DNA of 64,000 nt from contig CAJJLZ010000007.1 of NCBI GenBank assembly GCA_905192745.1, forward strand, positions 31,803-95,802, in the 5' to 3' direction. This DNA is from an uncultured Oscillospiraceae bacterium. Lineage in GTDB: Bacteria; Bacillota; Clostridia; Oscillospirales; Acutalibacteraceae. The notes under the pieces are model-generated. The model was not told the origin of the DNA and ran no database searches. It was given only the letters and a program-made list of their open reading frames with translations. The translations under genes and the position numbers were made by a program. Shown one piece after another: positions 18,051 to 28,916 of the stretch (positions within the stretch are counted from its first letter, which is position 1; every line of letters starts with the position of its first letter).

Positions 18051-18662
18051 ATGAGCTATGCGGAACAACGCCGGCGGCAGAGCCGGGAGACGGAAAAGCG
18101 GCTGATGCAGACGGCTTGGGAGCTGATGAGCGAACAGAGCTTTGATGCGGTGTCGGTGCGGGATATCTGCCGGAAGGCCGGGGTGACCACCGGCGCTTTT
18201 TACCACCATTTTCCCACCAAGGAAGCGCTGCTGGACCGGGGTTATGAACGGATGGATGATTTCATCCGGGCACGGGTGGAAAAAAGCCCCGCGTCCCGGG
18301 CAATCGATAACCTGCGGGCTATTTTCCTGAGCTATGCCGCCTATATGGAGCAGGAAAGCGGGGAACTGACCGCCCGCTTTTACCAAAATCTGCTGTCCTC
18401 CCGCTCTCTGCAGGCGTTCGATCAGGACCGGTACATCTACACCGCGGTCGGCCGGTATTTTTCACAGGCGGTCTCCGAGGGGGACCTGACCGACCGGTAC
18501 CCCTCCGCGTATATGGCGGATTTCTGCGTCCGTCACTTCCGGGGGACTGTGATCGACTGGGCCTTCCACAAGTACGCCTATCCCCTCAGCCGCCAGATGG
18601 AATCGGAATTTCGTTTTCTCTGCGATCTTTTCCGCCCTGCCCGCCCCGTGCCGGCGGTCTAA
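18051..18662 (+). CDS. TetR/AcrR-family transcriptional regulator
   Basis: 203-residue regulator. The N-terminal HTH is unmistakable (VSVRDICRKAGVTTGAFYHHFPTKEALLDRGYE, about residues 35-67), followed by a helical ligand-binding domain ending near FLCDLFRPARP. The start at 18051 follows GGAAGGAATGATGGG. It is transcribed from its own promoter inside the palindrome, so autorepression is likely. The divergent DegV/PHP operon is the probable target; if DegV binds fatty acids, an acyl-CoA or fatty-acid effector would be logical, but that is inference. Confidence 0.9.
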   Translation: MSYAEQRRRQSRETEKRLMQTAWELMSEQSFDAVSVRDICRKAGVTTGAFYHHFPTKEALLDRGYERMDDFIRARVEKSPASRAIDNLRAIFLSYAAYMEQESGELTARFYQNLLSSRSLQAFDQDRYIYTAVGRYFSQAVSEGDLTDRYPSAYMADFCVRHFRGTVIDWAFHKYAYPLSRQMESEFRFLCDLFRPARPVPAV

Positions 18663-18678
18663 CACAAGATAAGAATAA

Positions 18679-18716
18679 CCGGGCCGCTGCAGATTGTTTT
18701 GCAGCGGCCCGGTTGT
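18679..18716. terminator. Bidirectional terminator
   Basis: CCGGGCCGCTGCA / TGCAGCGGCCCGG hairpin between convergent tetR and the DUF4432 gene. Confidence 0.8.
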
Positions 18717-18718
18717 TG

Positions 18719-19684
18719 TTATTCCACCGTAAAGCAAAGGCGGACATGCTTTTTTTCGCCCGGCTCCAGATATTCCGCGCCGGGGGACTCCAGATAGGCG
18801 GCCCGGCCGACCGGATGGCAGTTGCCCGGCTCCAGCCCCAGGACGTATTCCCCCTGCCCGAACATATTCCACTGGGTAAAGCAGGGAAGCTCGGCGTTAT
18901 CCCACGCCATGCGGACCGTCACGTCCGGCGAGCGCAGCGCGGCTTCGTTCGCCCCTTTGTGGAAGAACACCTGCTCCGCAAAGCCCGGCTGGGGCGGAAG
19001 CATGGTGAAAAGGGAACCGGCTCCCTTGGCCGCTTCCTCATCCCGGGGAAGGCTTTCCGCCGCGTTCACCGACAGAACCGCCCGCTCACTGAGCAGCGGA
19101 TAGCCGTAGTTGCAGTGGTACATCACCATCAGCGGCGCCCGGCCGAAGGAACGGTTGACGATCTCGTCCTCCACCTCGATCACATTCCGCCGGGCATAGG
19201 TGCGGATACAGCGGGTCAGGGTGAAATTTTCCCCGAAAATCGCTCCCTGCCGCATCGTGCCGCGCACCTCCAGCACATCTCCGTCCGGGCCGTCGTCCTC
19301 GGTGCGGGTCAGCGCCGCCTGCTCCGCCGTCAGGGAGGTATACCGCCCGTGCTGGCCGTACGCCACGCCGTCAATCACCCCGTCCGGGCCGACGTTGGCC
19401 AGCCCGCAGGTGTACAGCAGTCCGCCGGTGAAGCAATGCTTCCACTCCTTCCCGCCGTTCTGGTAATACGCGGCGGAGGTGATGCCCGACGCGGCCAGAT
19501 AGGAGAGATTGGTCCCCTTATACGACGCGGATCCGATGTCCATCCCCCGTCCGAGCAGAACGGTGAAGCGCAGACCGGTTTCATTGTAAACCTCGACCGC
19601 CTCCAGCCCGTCCATCGCGCCCTCGGTAAAACGAAAGCGATGGAAGCCGGAAAGCTGGCCGGGATGCCCGATATAAGCATTCAT
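18719..19684 (-). CDS. Aldose 1-epimerase family protein (DUF4432-like)
   Basis: 321-residue galactose-mutarotase-like beta-sandwich protein. Visible features: LLGRGMDIGSASYKGTNLSYL near residue 45, GGLLYTCGLANVGP, HGRYTSL, the MVMYHCNYGYPLLSE strand with its histidine, and a C-terminal EPGNCHPVGRA. Relatives act on sugars in catabolic clusters. The start at 19684 follows GGGAGG. It lies downstream of DUF4091 and GH20 on the same strand, with a 139-bp gap, so it probably belongs to the same sugar-use set. Confidence 0.82.
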   Translation of the reverse strand: MNAYIGHPGQLSGFHRFRFTEGAMDGLEAVEVYNETGLRFTVLLGRGMDIGSASYKGTNLSYLAASGITSAAYYQNGGKEWKHCFTGGLLYTCGLANVGPDGVIDGVAYGQHGRYTSLTAEQAALTRTEDDGPDGDVLEVRGTMRQGAIFGENFTLTRCIRTYARRNVIEVEDEIVNRSFGRAPLMVMYHCNYGYPLLSERAVLSVNAAESLPRDEEAAKGAGSLFTMLPPQPGFAEQVFFHKGANEAALRSPDVTVRMAWDNAELPCFTQWNMFGQGEYVLGLEPGNCHPVGRAAYLESPGAEYLEPGEKKHVRLCFTVE

Positions 19685-19823
19685 TGAAAGAATCCCTCCC
19701 GTTTTTCTTTCGATTGTAAGGCATCTTCCGAAAACATACAAGAGACAAATCGGCAGAAATCCGGGAGAATATCCGGTCAGTTTGCCGAAGCAGGGACAAC
19801 GCCTTCCGCCGGCGGGGGAAGCG

Positions 19824-19922
19824 TCAGGAAAGCCGTCGCCGGATTTCTCCGTTCAGCTCTTCCCGGAACCACAGCAGAAAATCCGCGCTGTGCGGATACC
19901 GGCGGAAGGTCATGCCGGTCTC
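19824..19922 (-). other. Orphaned C-terminal tail of the DUF4091 gene, after an in-frame TGA
   Basis: The 32 codons following the TGA at 19923-19925 stay in the same frame and end in a second TGA at 19824. They encode MTFRRYPHSADFLLWFREEL and flanking residues, which look like the normal end of DUF4091 proteins (a TF..YP..A..LL..RE pattern; from memory of the family). See the gene entry and findings. Confidence 0.6.
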
Positions 19923-21464
19923 TCACCGCTCCAGAAAAGCCAGCGTCTCGGCCCGGCCCGTCAGCTCCTCAAGCAGGCAGAGGGCGCGGTGATCCTGCAG
20001 GGCGTCCCGGAACACCGACAGCCGCAGGGATTCGGTGCAGCCCTCCCCCTCCGGATAGACCGAGAACGGATCGCCCGAGGGAAAGCCCCGGCCGGCGTCG
20101 GTGCAGGCATAAGGGTCCACCCCTTCCAGCGAATACTGGGTGTTGTAGAAGTTGTAGCCCCATTGGAGGAAGCCCTTCAGCCCGAATTTATAGCACAGCA
20201 GCCCGGCGACCCGGTTGCGGTAGGAAGGCATGGCCAGGAAGCGGTTGGGCACCGCCTCATACTGTGCGCAGCAGTAATACCCCCACAGCGGGGACACGTT
20301 CTTTTCCAGAAACGGGTCGATATGGTTCAGCGCCACCACCGGGTCGCTGACCCCGCTTTGATGATAGACCTCGTAATCCGACATGGCGTCCATCACCGGA
20401 TAGCCCGGCAGATACTGCTTCAGGAGCGCGGCGGCGGCCGTATAGGCTTCCAGATGCTCCTTGCCCGGCTCATCCGACACATGGAGATAACAACTGTCCG
20501 CCGCCCCTTCCCGCCGGAGGAAATCGTTCAGCGCCGGAAGGAACGCCGCGAGAAAACGGCGGTATCCCTCCCCTCCGCCGGGGGTGTCCCAGCCGAAGAT
20601 CCGGGTTTCGGCGGCGTCTTTTCCAAACGACGCCATGATTTTCGGGGCGTATTTCGCTCCCCACTGGCTGAAGAAATGGGACAGTTCAAATCGGTTGATC
20701 CCGCAGCGGCGGGCCATGGCGAACCAGCGGGAAAGCCGCTCGAAGCCAAAGCGATACCGGCCGTCCTCCACCGTCACCTCCACCAGCTGGCAGGTCAGCC
20801 GGTCGCCGCCCACCCGCGTATCTAGCGGCGGGGTGAACAGCGGGGTATAGAGAAGATTGATCCCGTAATCCGCCGCCGTTTTTACATACCGCTCCAGCAC
20901 TGTCCAGAACCGTTCGCTGAACATTTCTGCGCCGTGAACCCGCGCGATGCCGTCGCAGTGCAGCCATTGGGTGAACAGCAGCCGCTGCTCCGGAAGGAAG
21001 GCGGGAATTACCTCCAGCGTCACCGTACCGGACGCCGTTTCCCCGTCCGCCGTCACCGAAACGCGGACCGTATGCTTCCCGGCGGGGAGCGCCTCCCCCT
21101 GTCCGTCCACGGTCAGCCACAGGCTCTCCCAGCGGCGGGGCAGATACCGCACCGCGTTTCCGTCCAGTGTCTTCAGCACATCGGGGACCATCCCCGGTTC
21201 GGTAAGAAGATAATCGTCCGCCTTCTCATAGCACGGGAATTCGCAGGGGACCAGACCGACCTGCTTCACCGTAATATACGGGGCGAGATCCCCCTCCACC
21301 GTAACCGCCGCCTCGCACCGGCCCCAGTTCTCCTTATCCGCGAAAAAGGCCGCCTGCCAGGAAAAGCGTTCGTTCTGAAAAAGCGACGAAGCGGCGAGCG
21401 CGCCGTCCGGTTCCTTTTGCGGGAACACCTTTTCCAGCGAGTGGAGCATTTTGAGTTTCAGCAT
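19923..21464 (-). CDS. DUF4091-domain glycoside-hydrolase-like protein, probably truncated
   Basis: 513 residues as read. The N-terminal beta-rich part (about 1-165) precedes a TIM-barrel-like domain with HCDGIARVHG, LLYTPLFTPPLDT, ELSHFFSQWGAKYAPKI, YLHVSDEPGKEHLEAY and LQWGYNFYNTQYS. This matches DUF4091 proteins, a family related to glycoside hydrolases without a settled reaction. HVSDEPG holds likely acidic active-site residues. The start follows GGAGG. It begins 41 bp after the GH20 stop, so the two form an operon. An in-frame TGA ends it early; without that codon the protein would be about 551 residues, nearer my recollection of family length. Confidence 0.8.
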   Translation of the reverse strand: MLKLKMLHSLEKVFPQKEPDGALAASSLFQNERFSWQAAFFADKENWGRCEAAVTVEGDLAPYITVKQVGLVPCEFPCYEKADDYLLTEPGMVPDVLKTLDGNAVRYLPRRWESLWLTVDGQGEALPAGKHTVRVSVTADGETASGTVTLEVIPAFLPEQRLLFTQWLHCDGIARVHGAEMFSERFWTVLERYVKTAADYGINLLYTPLFTPPLDTRVGGDRLTCQLVEVTVEDGRYRFGFERLSRWFAMARRCGINRFELSHFFSQWGAKYAPKIMASFGKDAAETRIFGWDTPGGGEGYRRFLAAFLPALNDFLRREGAADSCYLHVSDEPGKEHLEAYTAAAALLKQYLPGYPVMDAMSDYEVYHQSGVSDPVVALNHIDPFLEKNVSPLWGYYCCAQYEAVPNRFLAMPSYRNRVAGLLCYKFGLKGFLQWGYNFYNTQYSLEGVDPYACTDAGRGFPSGDPFSVYPEGEGCTESLRLSVFRDALQDHRALCLLEELTGRAETLAFLER

Positions 21465-21505
21465 GCTTTCTTCCTCCATTCATATTCTGTGCGGGCGTAC
21501 CGCCG

Positions 21506-23377
21506 TTAAATCACCGCTCCGGACACGTTGAGCGCCCAGTTGTTGCAGGCCGTGATCTTCCGTTCCCCGTCGTCCTCGCGGCAGTCGAAGTACAGGCGTT
21601 CCGCCTCCAGCTCCTCCAGTGCAGCGGCCTCACCGTTCAAATAGGCCGATACCCGGCGGGCCGCGCTGCGGGCGCGGGAAGCGACGCCGGCGATACGGAT
21701 ATCCTGCACCTCAAAGCCGAAGCCCTTGCTTTCCTTCATCCATTGGGTTTCCACGCAGCGCAGGAAACGGTCGGCCCGCCGGGCGATCTCCGGCAGCACC
21801 TCGTCCGCGAGCCGGCGGAGCTCCGCCCGGTCTCCCCCGTCGTACGCCTTTTTCAGCCGGACGCCGACCGACGCCTTGAGGCTCAGCGTATCGCACAAGG
21901 CCGCCAGAGCGTCGAAAAGATAGGCGTACCGCCCGCCCTTTGCCGCCGCTTCGGAAAGCGCCGCCGCGGTTTTCTCATAGTACGCGTCGAAGCTCTCGTC
22001 CGCGTGCCGGTCGAACAGGCCGGTCATTGGATCGTTGAACAGCAGATATTTGCTGGGGTTGCAGGCGGCCCATTCGGGATCGCCCTCCACGAAATCCGGC
22101 AGGTCCAGCTTGAGAAAATCCGCCCAGTCCCCGCCGGTGCAGACGGCGAAGCGGGAAGCCAGCTCCTCTTCGGTAATGCCGGGATTAAAACCAAGCTCCG
22201 CGAAGAGCTGGACTACCGGCATCATCGAATAAAGGCTCGCGTCGCTGCCGTTGTCCCCCCAGGCGGTGGTGAAAATCCGTTTGACCCCATACCGGCGGCA
22301 GGCGTCCAGCGCCAGGCGGGATACCTTCAGGCTGTAATACAGGCCGGGGGCGTAGCCGCTCCATTTCCAGGCGCCGCCCGCGAAAATCAGCTCGTTGGGC
22401 AGACTGATCTGCTTGCGGAAATTGTCGTCGTAGACCGACTGCCGGTTTGCGTAATAATCCCAGTAGACCATCGAAACATCCGACGGTGCCCGGTTCAGCA
22501 GAGAGGCATCGATCCCCTCCTGCGGGCAGTAGCCGTCCCCGGCGAGGGTAAAGAACATATCATTCCACAGCATCGGCTTGAAATCGTACTGCCGGCAGAG
22601 GGCGGTCACCTTTTCCAGATGGCGGCACATGATGTCGATGCTGGGGGTGTCGCCGTACAGATTTTTATATTTGCCCCGGCCGAGGTTCATCGCTTCGTCC
22701 ATCCCGATGTGGATACGGCGGCTGCGGAACGCTTCCCGGCAGGCGCGGATCATCTTTTCAATCAGGGCGTAGGTTTTGCCGTAGTCCGCCGTCAGGATAT
22801 CGTCGATATCCTTCACGTCACGATAGGCGTTCCAGCGCAGGGCGCAGGGAAGGTGGGCCAGCGTCTGGATGCAGGGAACCATCTCGATCCCGAAATCCGC
22901 CGCGTAGGCGTCCAGCTCCCGCAGCTCCTCCCGGGTATAGCGGCCGCGCATATACCCAAAATAGGGTTCGTCCTCCAGCTCGTAGGTATCCTCGGTATAC
23001 AGCATCAGGGTATTATGGCCCATCAGCGCCAGCTGGCGGATCATATCCTTCACCGTCGCCAGAGTGGGAACCGCGTTGCGGGAGCAGTCGAGCATCAGGC
23101 CGTTGCCCTCAAAAACCGAGGTCTGCTCCAGCGCCAAATTTTTCTCCGCCCCATGCTCGACTGCCAGACCGAGACCGCGGAACAGATACGCCCGTTCCGA
23201 ATAAGCGACGGAAAGAACGTCCCCCTCTCTTTTCACAGAAAGGCCGGGGGCCTCCCCCGGGAGCAGGCGGAGCGTCAGCCCTTCGTCCCCGCCGTCCGCC
23301 TGAAGCTGGTGCAGAATCTCCTTCACCGCGGCGTCCGCCCCGGCACTTTGAATTTTCAGCCCTGTCTGATTGGTCAC
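21506..23377 (-). CDS. Family 20 glycoside hydrolase (beta-N-acetylhexosaminidase-like)
   Basis: 623-residue GH20-type enzyme that would release terminal GlcNAc or GalNAc by substrate-assisted catalysis. A short N-terminal GH20b-like region is followed by the (beta/alpha)8 barrel: FEGNGLMLDCSRNAVPTL, GHNTLMLYTEDTY, PCIQTLAHLPCALRW, and the catalytic Asp-Glu pair in RIHIGMDEAMNLG (about D227-E228). The DE pair is intact. There is no signal peptide, so it acts inside the cell on imported oligosaccharides. A GTG start at 23377 is chosen because it follows GGGAGG by six bases; an ATG at 23419 has no site. Confidence 0.88.
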   Translation of the reverse strand: MTNQTGLKIQSAGADAAVKEILHQLQADGGDEGLTLRLLPGEAPGLSVKREGDVLSVAYSERAYLFRGLGLAVEHGAEKNLALEQTSVFEGNGLMLDCSRNAVPTLATVKDMIRQLALMGHNTLMLYTEDTYELEDEPYFGYMRGRYTREELRELDAYAADFGIEMVPCIQTLAHLPCALRWNAYRDVKDIDDILTADYGKTYALIEKMIRACREAFRSRRIHIGMDEAMNLGRGKYKNLYGDTPSIDIMCRHLEKVTALCRQYDFKPMLWNDMFFTLAGDGYCPQEGIDASLLNRAPSDVSMVYWDYYANRQSVYDDNFRKQISLPNELIFAGGAWKWSGYAPGLYYSLKVSRLALDACRRYGVKRIFTTAWGDNGSDASLYSMMPVVQLFAELGFNPGITEEELASRFAVCTGGDWADFLKLDLPDFVEGDPEWAACNPSKYLLFNDPMTGLFDRHADESFDAYYEKTAAALSEAAAKGGRYAYLFDALAALCDTLSLKASVGVRLKKAYDGGDRAELRRLADEVLPEIARRADRFLRCVETQWMKESKGFGFEVQDIRIAGVASRARSAARRVSAYLNGEAAALEELEAERLYFDCREDDGERKITACNNWALNVSGAVI

Positions 23378-23466
23378 GGTTGTTCCTCCCTGTCTTTCAA
23401 ACGGCTGGACGGAGGGCATTCCCCTTCCGCCGCCATTTCCATTTCTTTCAAATCGGGTATGCGCTC

Positions 23467-23495
23467 ATTATAGAGGAACCTCCCACCGGGCGCAA
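23467..23495 (-). promoter_or_regulatory. Promoter of GH20-DUF4091 operon
   Basis: Minus strand TTGCGC (23490-23495), 17-base spacer, TATAAT (23467-23472). Confidence 0.6.
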
Positions 23496-23535
23496 TAGTG
23501 TTTTCTGACTTTTTCCGGTACAATTTCTTTTTTCC

Positions 23536-23574
23536 TTTTATGTCGTTTTATGTCGTTATGTCGTTATGTCGTTC
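23536..23574. repeat. Short tandem repeat, TTATGTCG unit
   Basis: About four copies of an 8-base unit (one with a 2-base insertion), trailing off into TTCATACCG / TCTATGCCG. It lies in the divergent promoter region between the GH20 gene and the GNAT gene. No gene is seen in the 327-bp gap. Confidence 0.75.
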
Positions 23575-23623
23575 ATACCGTCTATGCCGTTTGTCAAAAG
23601 TGCTTCCGGTGAACAAAATTCTC

Positions 23624-23652
23624 TTGTAATTTTTCGATGTTCCCGTTATGAT
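23624..23652 (+). promoter_or_regulatory. Promoter for GNAT (and perhaps lacZ)
   Basis: TTGTAA (23624-23629), 17-base spacer, TATGAT (23647-23652). Confidence 0.6.
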
Positions 23653-23704
23653 TAAGAACAGGCTTCACCCGACCATTATCGCCTCAGGAAAGGACGGTTT
23701 TCTC

Positions 23705-24187
23705 ATGCCGGATATGCTGGTAAAACTGTATGAGCTGGATCGATACAAGGACAACCGGGAACAGCTCCGTGCGCAGGGTATTTCCATCCAGCCCGCGATG
23801 GCCGCCAACCTCAGCCGGATCCGCCGCTGGATTCTGGAGCATTTCAGCGAAGGCTGGGCGGACGAGGCGACGCAGGCGGTTCTCGCCTCCCCCTGCCGCT
23901 GCCTTCTGGCCGTGCGGGACGGGGAAGAAGGCGGCCGGGAAATCCTCGGCTTTGCCTGCTACGACACCACCGCCAAGGGCTTCTTCGGCCCGACCGGCGT
24001 GAGCGAAGCCGCCCGCGGCCTCGGCGTAGGCAGGGCGCTGTTGCTCGGCACCCTGCGGAATATGGAGGCGGCCGGCTACGCCTACGCCGTTATCGGCTGG
24101 GTGGGCCCCGCCAAATTTTACGAAACCTGCTGCGGCGCCGCCCTGATTGAAAATTCCGACCCCGGATATTACCGCAATACGCTGTGA
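23705..24187 (+). CDS. GNAT-family N-acetyltransferase
   Basis: 160-residue acetyltransferase. The acetyl-CoA pyrophosphate loop is GVSEAARGLGVGRALLLGTL (R-x-x-G-x-G). The earlier ILGFACYDTTAKGFFGPTG strands and the C-terminal AVIGWVGPAKFYETCCGA match the fold. The start at 23705 follows GGAAAGGA. It lies 45 bp upstream of the beta-galactosidase gene and is likely co-transcribed. An amino-sugar substrate would suit its neighbours, but that is a guess. Confidence 0.85.
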   Translation: MPDMLVKLYELDRYKDNREQLRAQGISIQPAMAANLSRIRRWILEHFSEGWADEATQAVLASPCRCLLAVRDGEEGGREILGFACYDTTAKGFFGPTGVSEAARGLGVGRALLLGTLRNMEAAGYAYAVIGWVGPAKFYETCCGAALIENSDPGYYRNTL

Positions 24188-27229
<3,042 letters not shown>

Positions 27230-27247
27230 GTTTCTGCTTTGGACAAA

Positions 27248-27287
27248 AACCGCCCCGCACAGCCATTGTGCGGGGCGGTTCTCTTTA
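27248..27287 (+). terminator. Terminator after lacZ
   Basis: AACCGCCCCGCAC / GTGCGGGGCGGTT arms, then TCTCTTTAT. Confidence 0.8.
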
Positions 27288-27313
27288 TAGTGCGGCCGGT
27301 AACGGAGGAGGAT

Positions 27314-28243
27314 TCATCCCATCCGTTTTTCCATCCAGGCGGTAACGTCGTCCACGAATTCCTCCCGGTTCAGCTCGTTGTGCAGCTCATGCCGCGCGCC
27401 GGGATACAGCTTCAGGCTGAGGTCCTTTATCCCCGACGCTTCCAGCCAGCCGTATACCTCCCGCACGCCCTTTCCTCTGTCCCCCACCGGATCCTCGTCC
27501 CCCGACAGCAAAATAACCGGCAGGTCCTTCGGCACCTGATCGCTCCATTTCCGTCCGGTCACGGAATCCAGCAGGTGGAACAGATCGCGGAACCCGGCGT
27601 TGGTAAACACAAACCCGCTGTAAGGGTCGTCGGCAAAAGGCCGGTACACCTCGGCGTCCCGGGAAAGCCACTCGTGCCCGGTGACGACGTTTTCAAAGTT
27701 TTTATTGTAATCCTTGAACGCCAGCTTATCCAGCAGCTTTCCCCGCCGCTTTCCGCCCCGGAAAAGGATCATCACATTGGAAAGGAAAATCGCGGCCTTC
27801 ACCAGCCTGTTTCTGCCCGACGTACCGCAGCAGAGATAGCCGTTCAGTCCCTCCCCATGGCGGGAAACGTAAAAGCGGGTGAGGAACGACCCCATGCTGT
27901 GACCGAGCAGGAAATACGGCAGATCCGGATACCGCTTCCGCATTTCCGCGCGCAGAGCGTGCTCGTCCTCCATCATATGGATATAGCCGTCCTTCGGCCC
28001 GAAATACCCCAGTTCCTCCGCCGAGGGGGCGGTGCGGCCGTGGCCCAGATGATCGTCCCCGCACACGACAAAGCCGCGTTCCGCCATCTGCTCCGCAAAC
28101 CAGCGGTACCGGCCAATATGTTCGCTCATGCCGTGACAAATCTGTAAAACGGCGCGGGGTTCCCCCTCCGGCTCCCACAGGGTAGCCGCCACGGTATTGA
28201 TCCCGTTGGTGCTGGGAAACGTGAAATCCATCGTTTTCGTCAT
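27314..28243 (-). CDS. Alpha/beta hydrolase (monoacylglycerol lipase / lysophospholipase-like)
   Basis: 309-residue serine hydrolase. The hydrolase_4-type features are ICHGMSEHIGRY near the N-terminus, GDDHLGHGRT, the nucleophile elbow LLGHSMGSFLTR, the acid in LLSGDEDPVGD, and the base histidine in YPGARHELHNE. No signal peptide is seen, so it is probably cytoplasmic. GGAAGGAGAAG precedes the ATG. Monocistronic; the physiological ester is unknown. Confidence 0.9.
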   Translation of the reverse strand: MTKTMDFTFPSTNGINTVAATLWEPEGEPRAVLQICHGMSEHIGRYRWFAEQMAERGFVVCGDDHLGHGRTAPSAEELGYFGPKDGYIHMMEDEHALRAEMRKRYPDLPYFLLGHSMGSFLTRFYVSRHGEGLNGYLCCGTSGRNRLVKAAIFLSNVMILFRGGKRRGKLLDKLAFKDYNKNFENVVTGHEWLSRDAEVYRPFADDPYSGFVFTNAGFRDLFHLLDSVTGRKWSDQVPKDLPVILLSGDEDPVGDRGKGVREVYGWLEASGIKDLSLKLYPGARHELHNELNREEFVDDVTAWMEKRMG

Positions 28244-28278
28244 GAGGCTTCTCCTTCCCGGCAGATTCTTTCCCCTTC

Positions 28279-28307
28279 ATTTTAACCGAACGGCCGACAA
28301 ATTACAA
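28279..28307 (-). promoter_or_regulatory. Promoter of alpha/beta hydrolase gene
   Basis: Minus strand TTGTAA (28302-28307), 17-base spacer, TAAAAT (28279-28284). Confidence 0.55.
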
Positions 28308-28366
28308 GCCTGAAAGACGATTTCCCGTTTTCTGTCTTCTTTCCTGTCTTTCCCGTCCTTCGGAAA

Positions 28367-28394
28367 GGGCGGCGCTCTCAAGAGAGTGCCGCCC
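28367..28394 (-). terminator. Hairpin terminator after the small Cys-rich gene
   Basis: GGGCGGC-CTCTC stem with a 4-base loop; short T tail (minus strand). Confidence 0.6.
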
Positions 28395-28405
28395 CGCCGG
28401 ATCAG

Positions 28406-28678
28406 TTAACAGCCGCAGCCATTATTGCAGCGCATGCGGTAGATGATGCGGACGATAATCAGCAGCACCAGCCAGACAACGGCCAGCGCGATGATGATCG
28501 GCAGGATGGTAAGAATCGCCGCAAACAACAGGGCGCCGGCGATCAGACCCGCCGTGAAAACCAGCAGACCGGCCAGCAGACAGGTAATAACCGTCCACCA
28601 GCAGGCGGAGGAACGGCGGCTCTCGCAGGAGCAGCTTTCGCCGTACAGGGAATCACAGCCATTCCGTTTATCGTTCAA
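28406..28678 (-). CDS. Small Cys-rich two-helix membrane protein
   Basis: 90-residue protein, not recognised. Two adjacent hydrophobic helices occupy about residues 27-77 (TVITCLLAGLLVFTAGLIAG and LPIIIALAVVWLVLLIIVRI). Both ends are Cys-rich: CDSLYGESCSCESRRSSAC at the front and RCNNGCGC at the end. No in-frame ATG exists near the N-terminus; the start is a TTG at 28678 after GGAAAGGATAGG. Metal binding or disulfide/thioether links at the membrane surface are possible, but no function can be assigned. Confidence 0.65.
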   Translation of the reverse strand: MNDKRNGCDSLYGESCSCESRRSSACWWTVITCLLAGLLVFTAGLIAGALLFAAILTILPIIIALAVVWLVLLIIVRIIYRMRCNNGCGC

Positions 28679-28811
28679 GGTAAGAATCCTATCCTTTCCA
28701 ACTCGAATGAGGAATCGGCCATGCCGGAATCCGACGCTTTGGAAAAGGCGCTTGTCCGACAGGCCGGGAAACTGCCTTCCTGTCTATCCTATGCCGGGCC
28801 TGTCCAAAGGT

Positions 28812-28872
28812 GCAAAAAACAATGCGCCGGCCAAAGAACCTTTCCCGGAGAAAAGGCACGCCGGCCGGCGCG
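28812..28872 (-). terminator. Terminator after gdpP
   Basis: GCGCCGGCC (28824-28832) pairs with GGCCGGCGC (28863-28871). The 30-base loop holds a second small hairpin (CCTTTTCT/GGGAAAGG). The minus strand then reads a T run. Confidence 0.6.
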
Positions 28873-28916
28873 TTGGAGCGTTCGATTTGTATCCGGTTTC
28901 CCCGGTCCGCCTTACA

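Noticed and set aside
19900..19925. Selenocysteine insertion at the DUF4091 TGA
   Set aside because: The downstream 6-bp stem has a poor loop and the family is not known to use selenocysteine; a nonsense mutation or base error is simpler.
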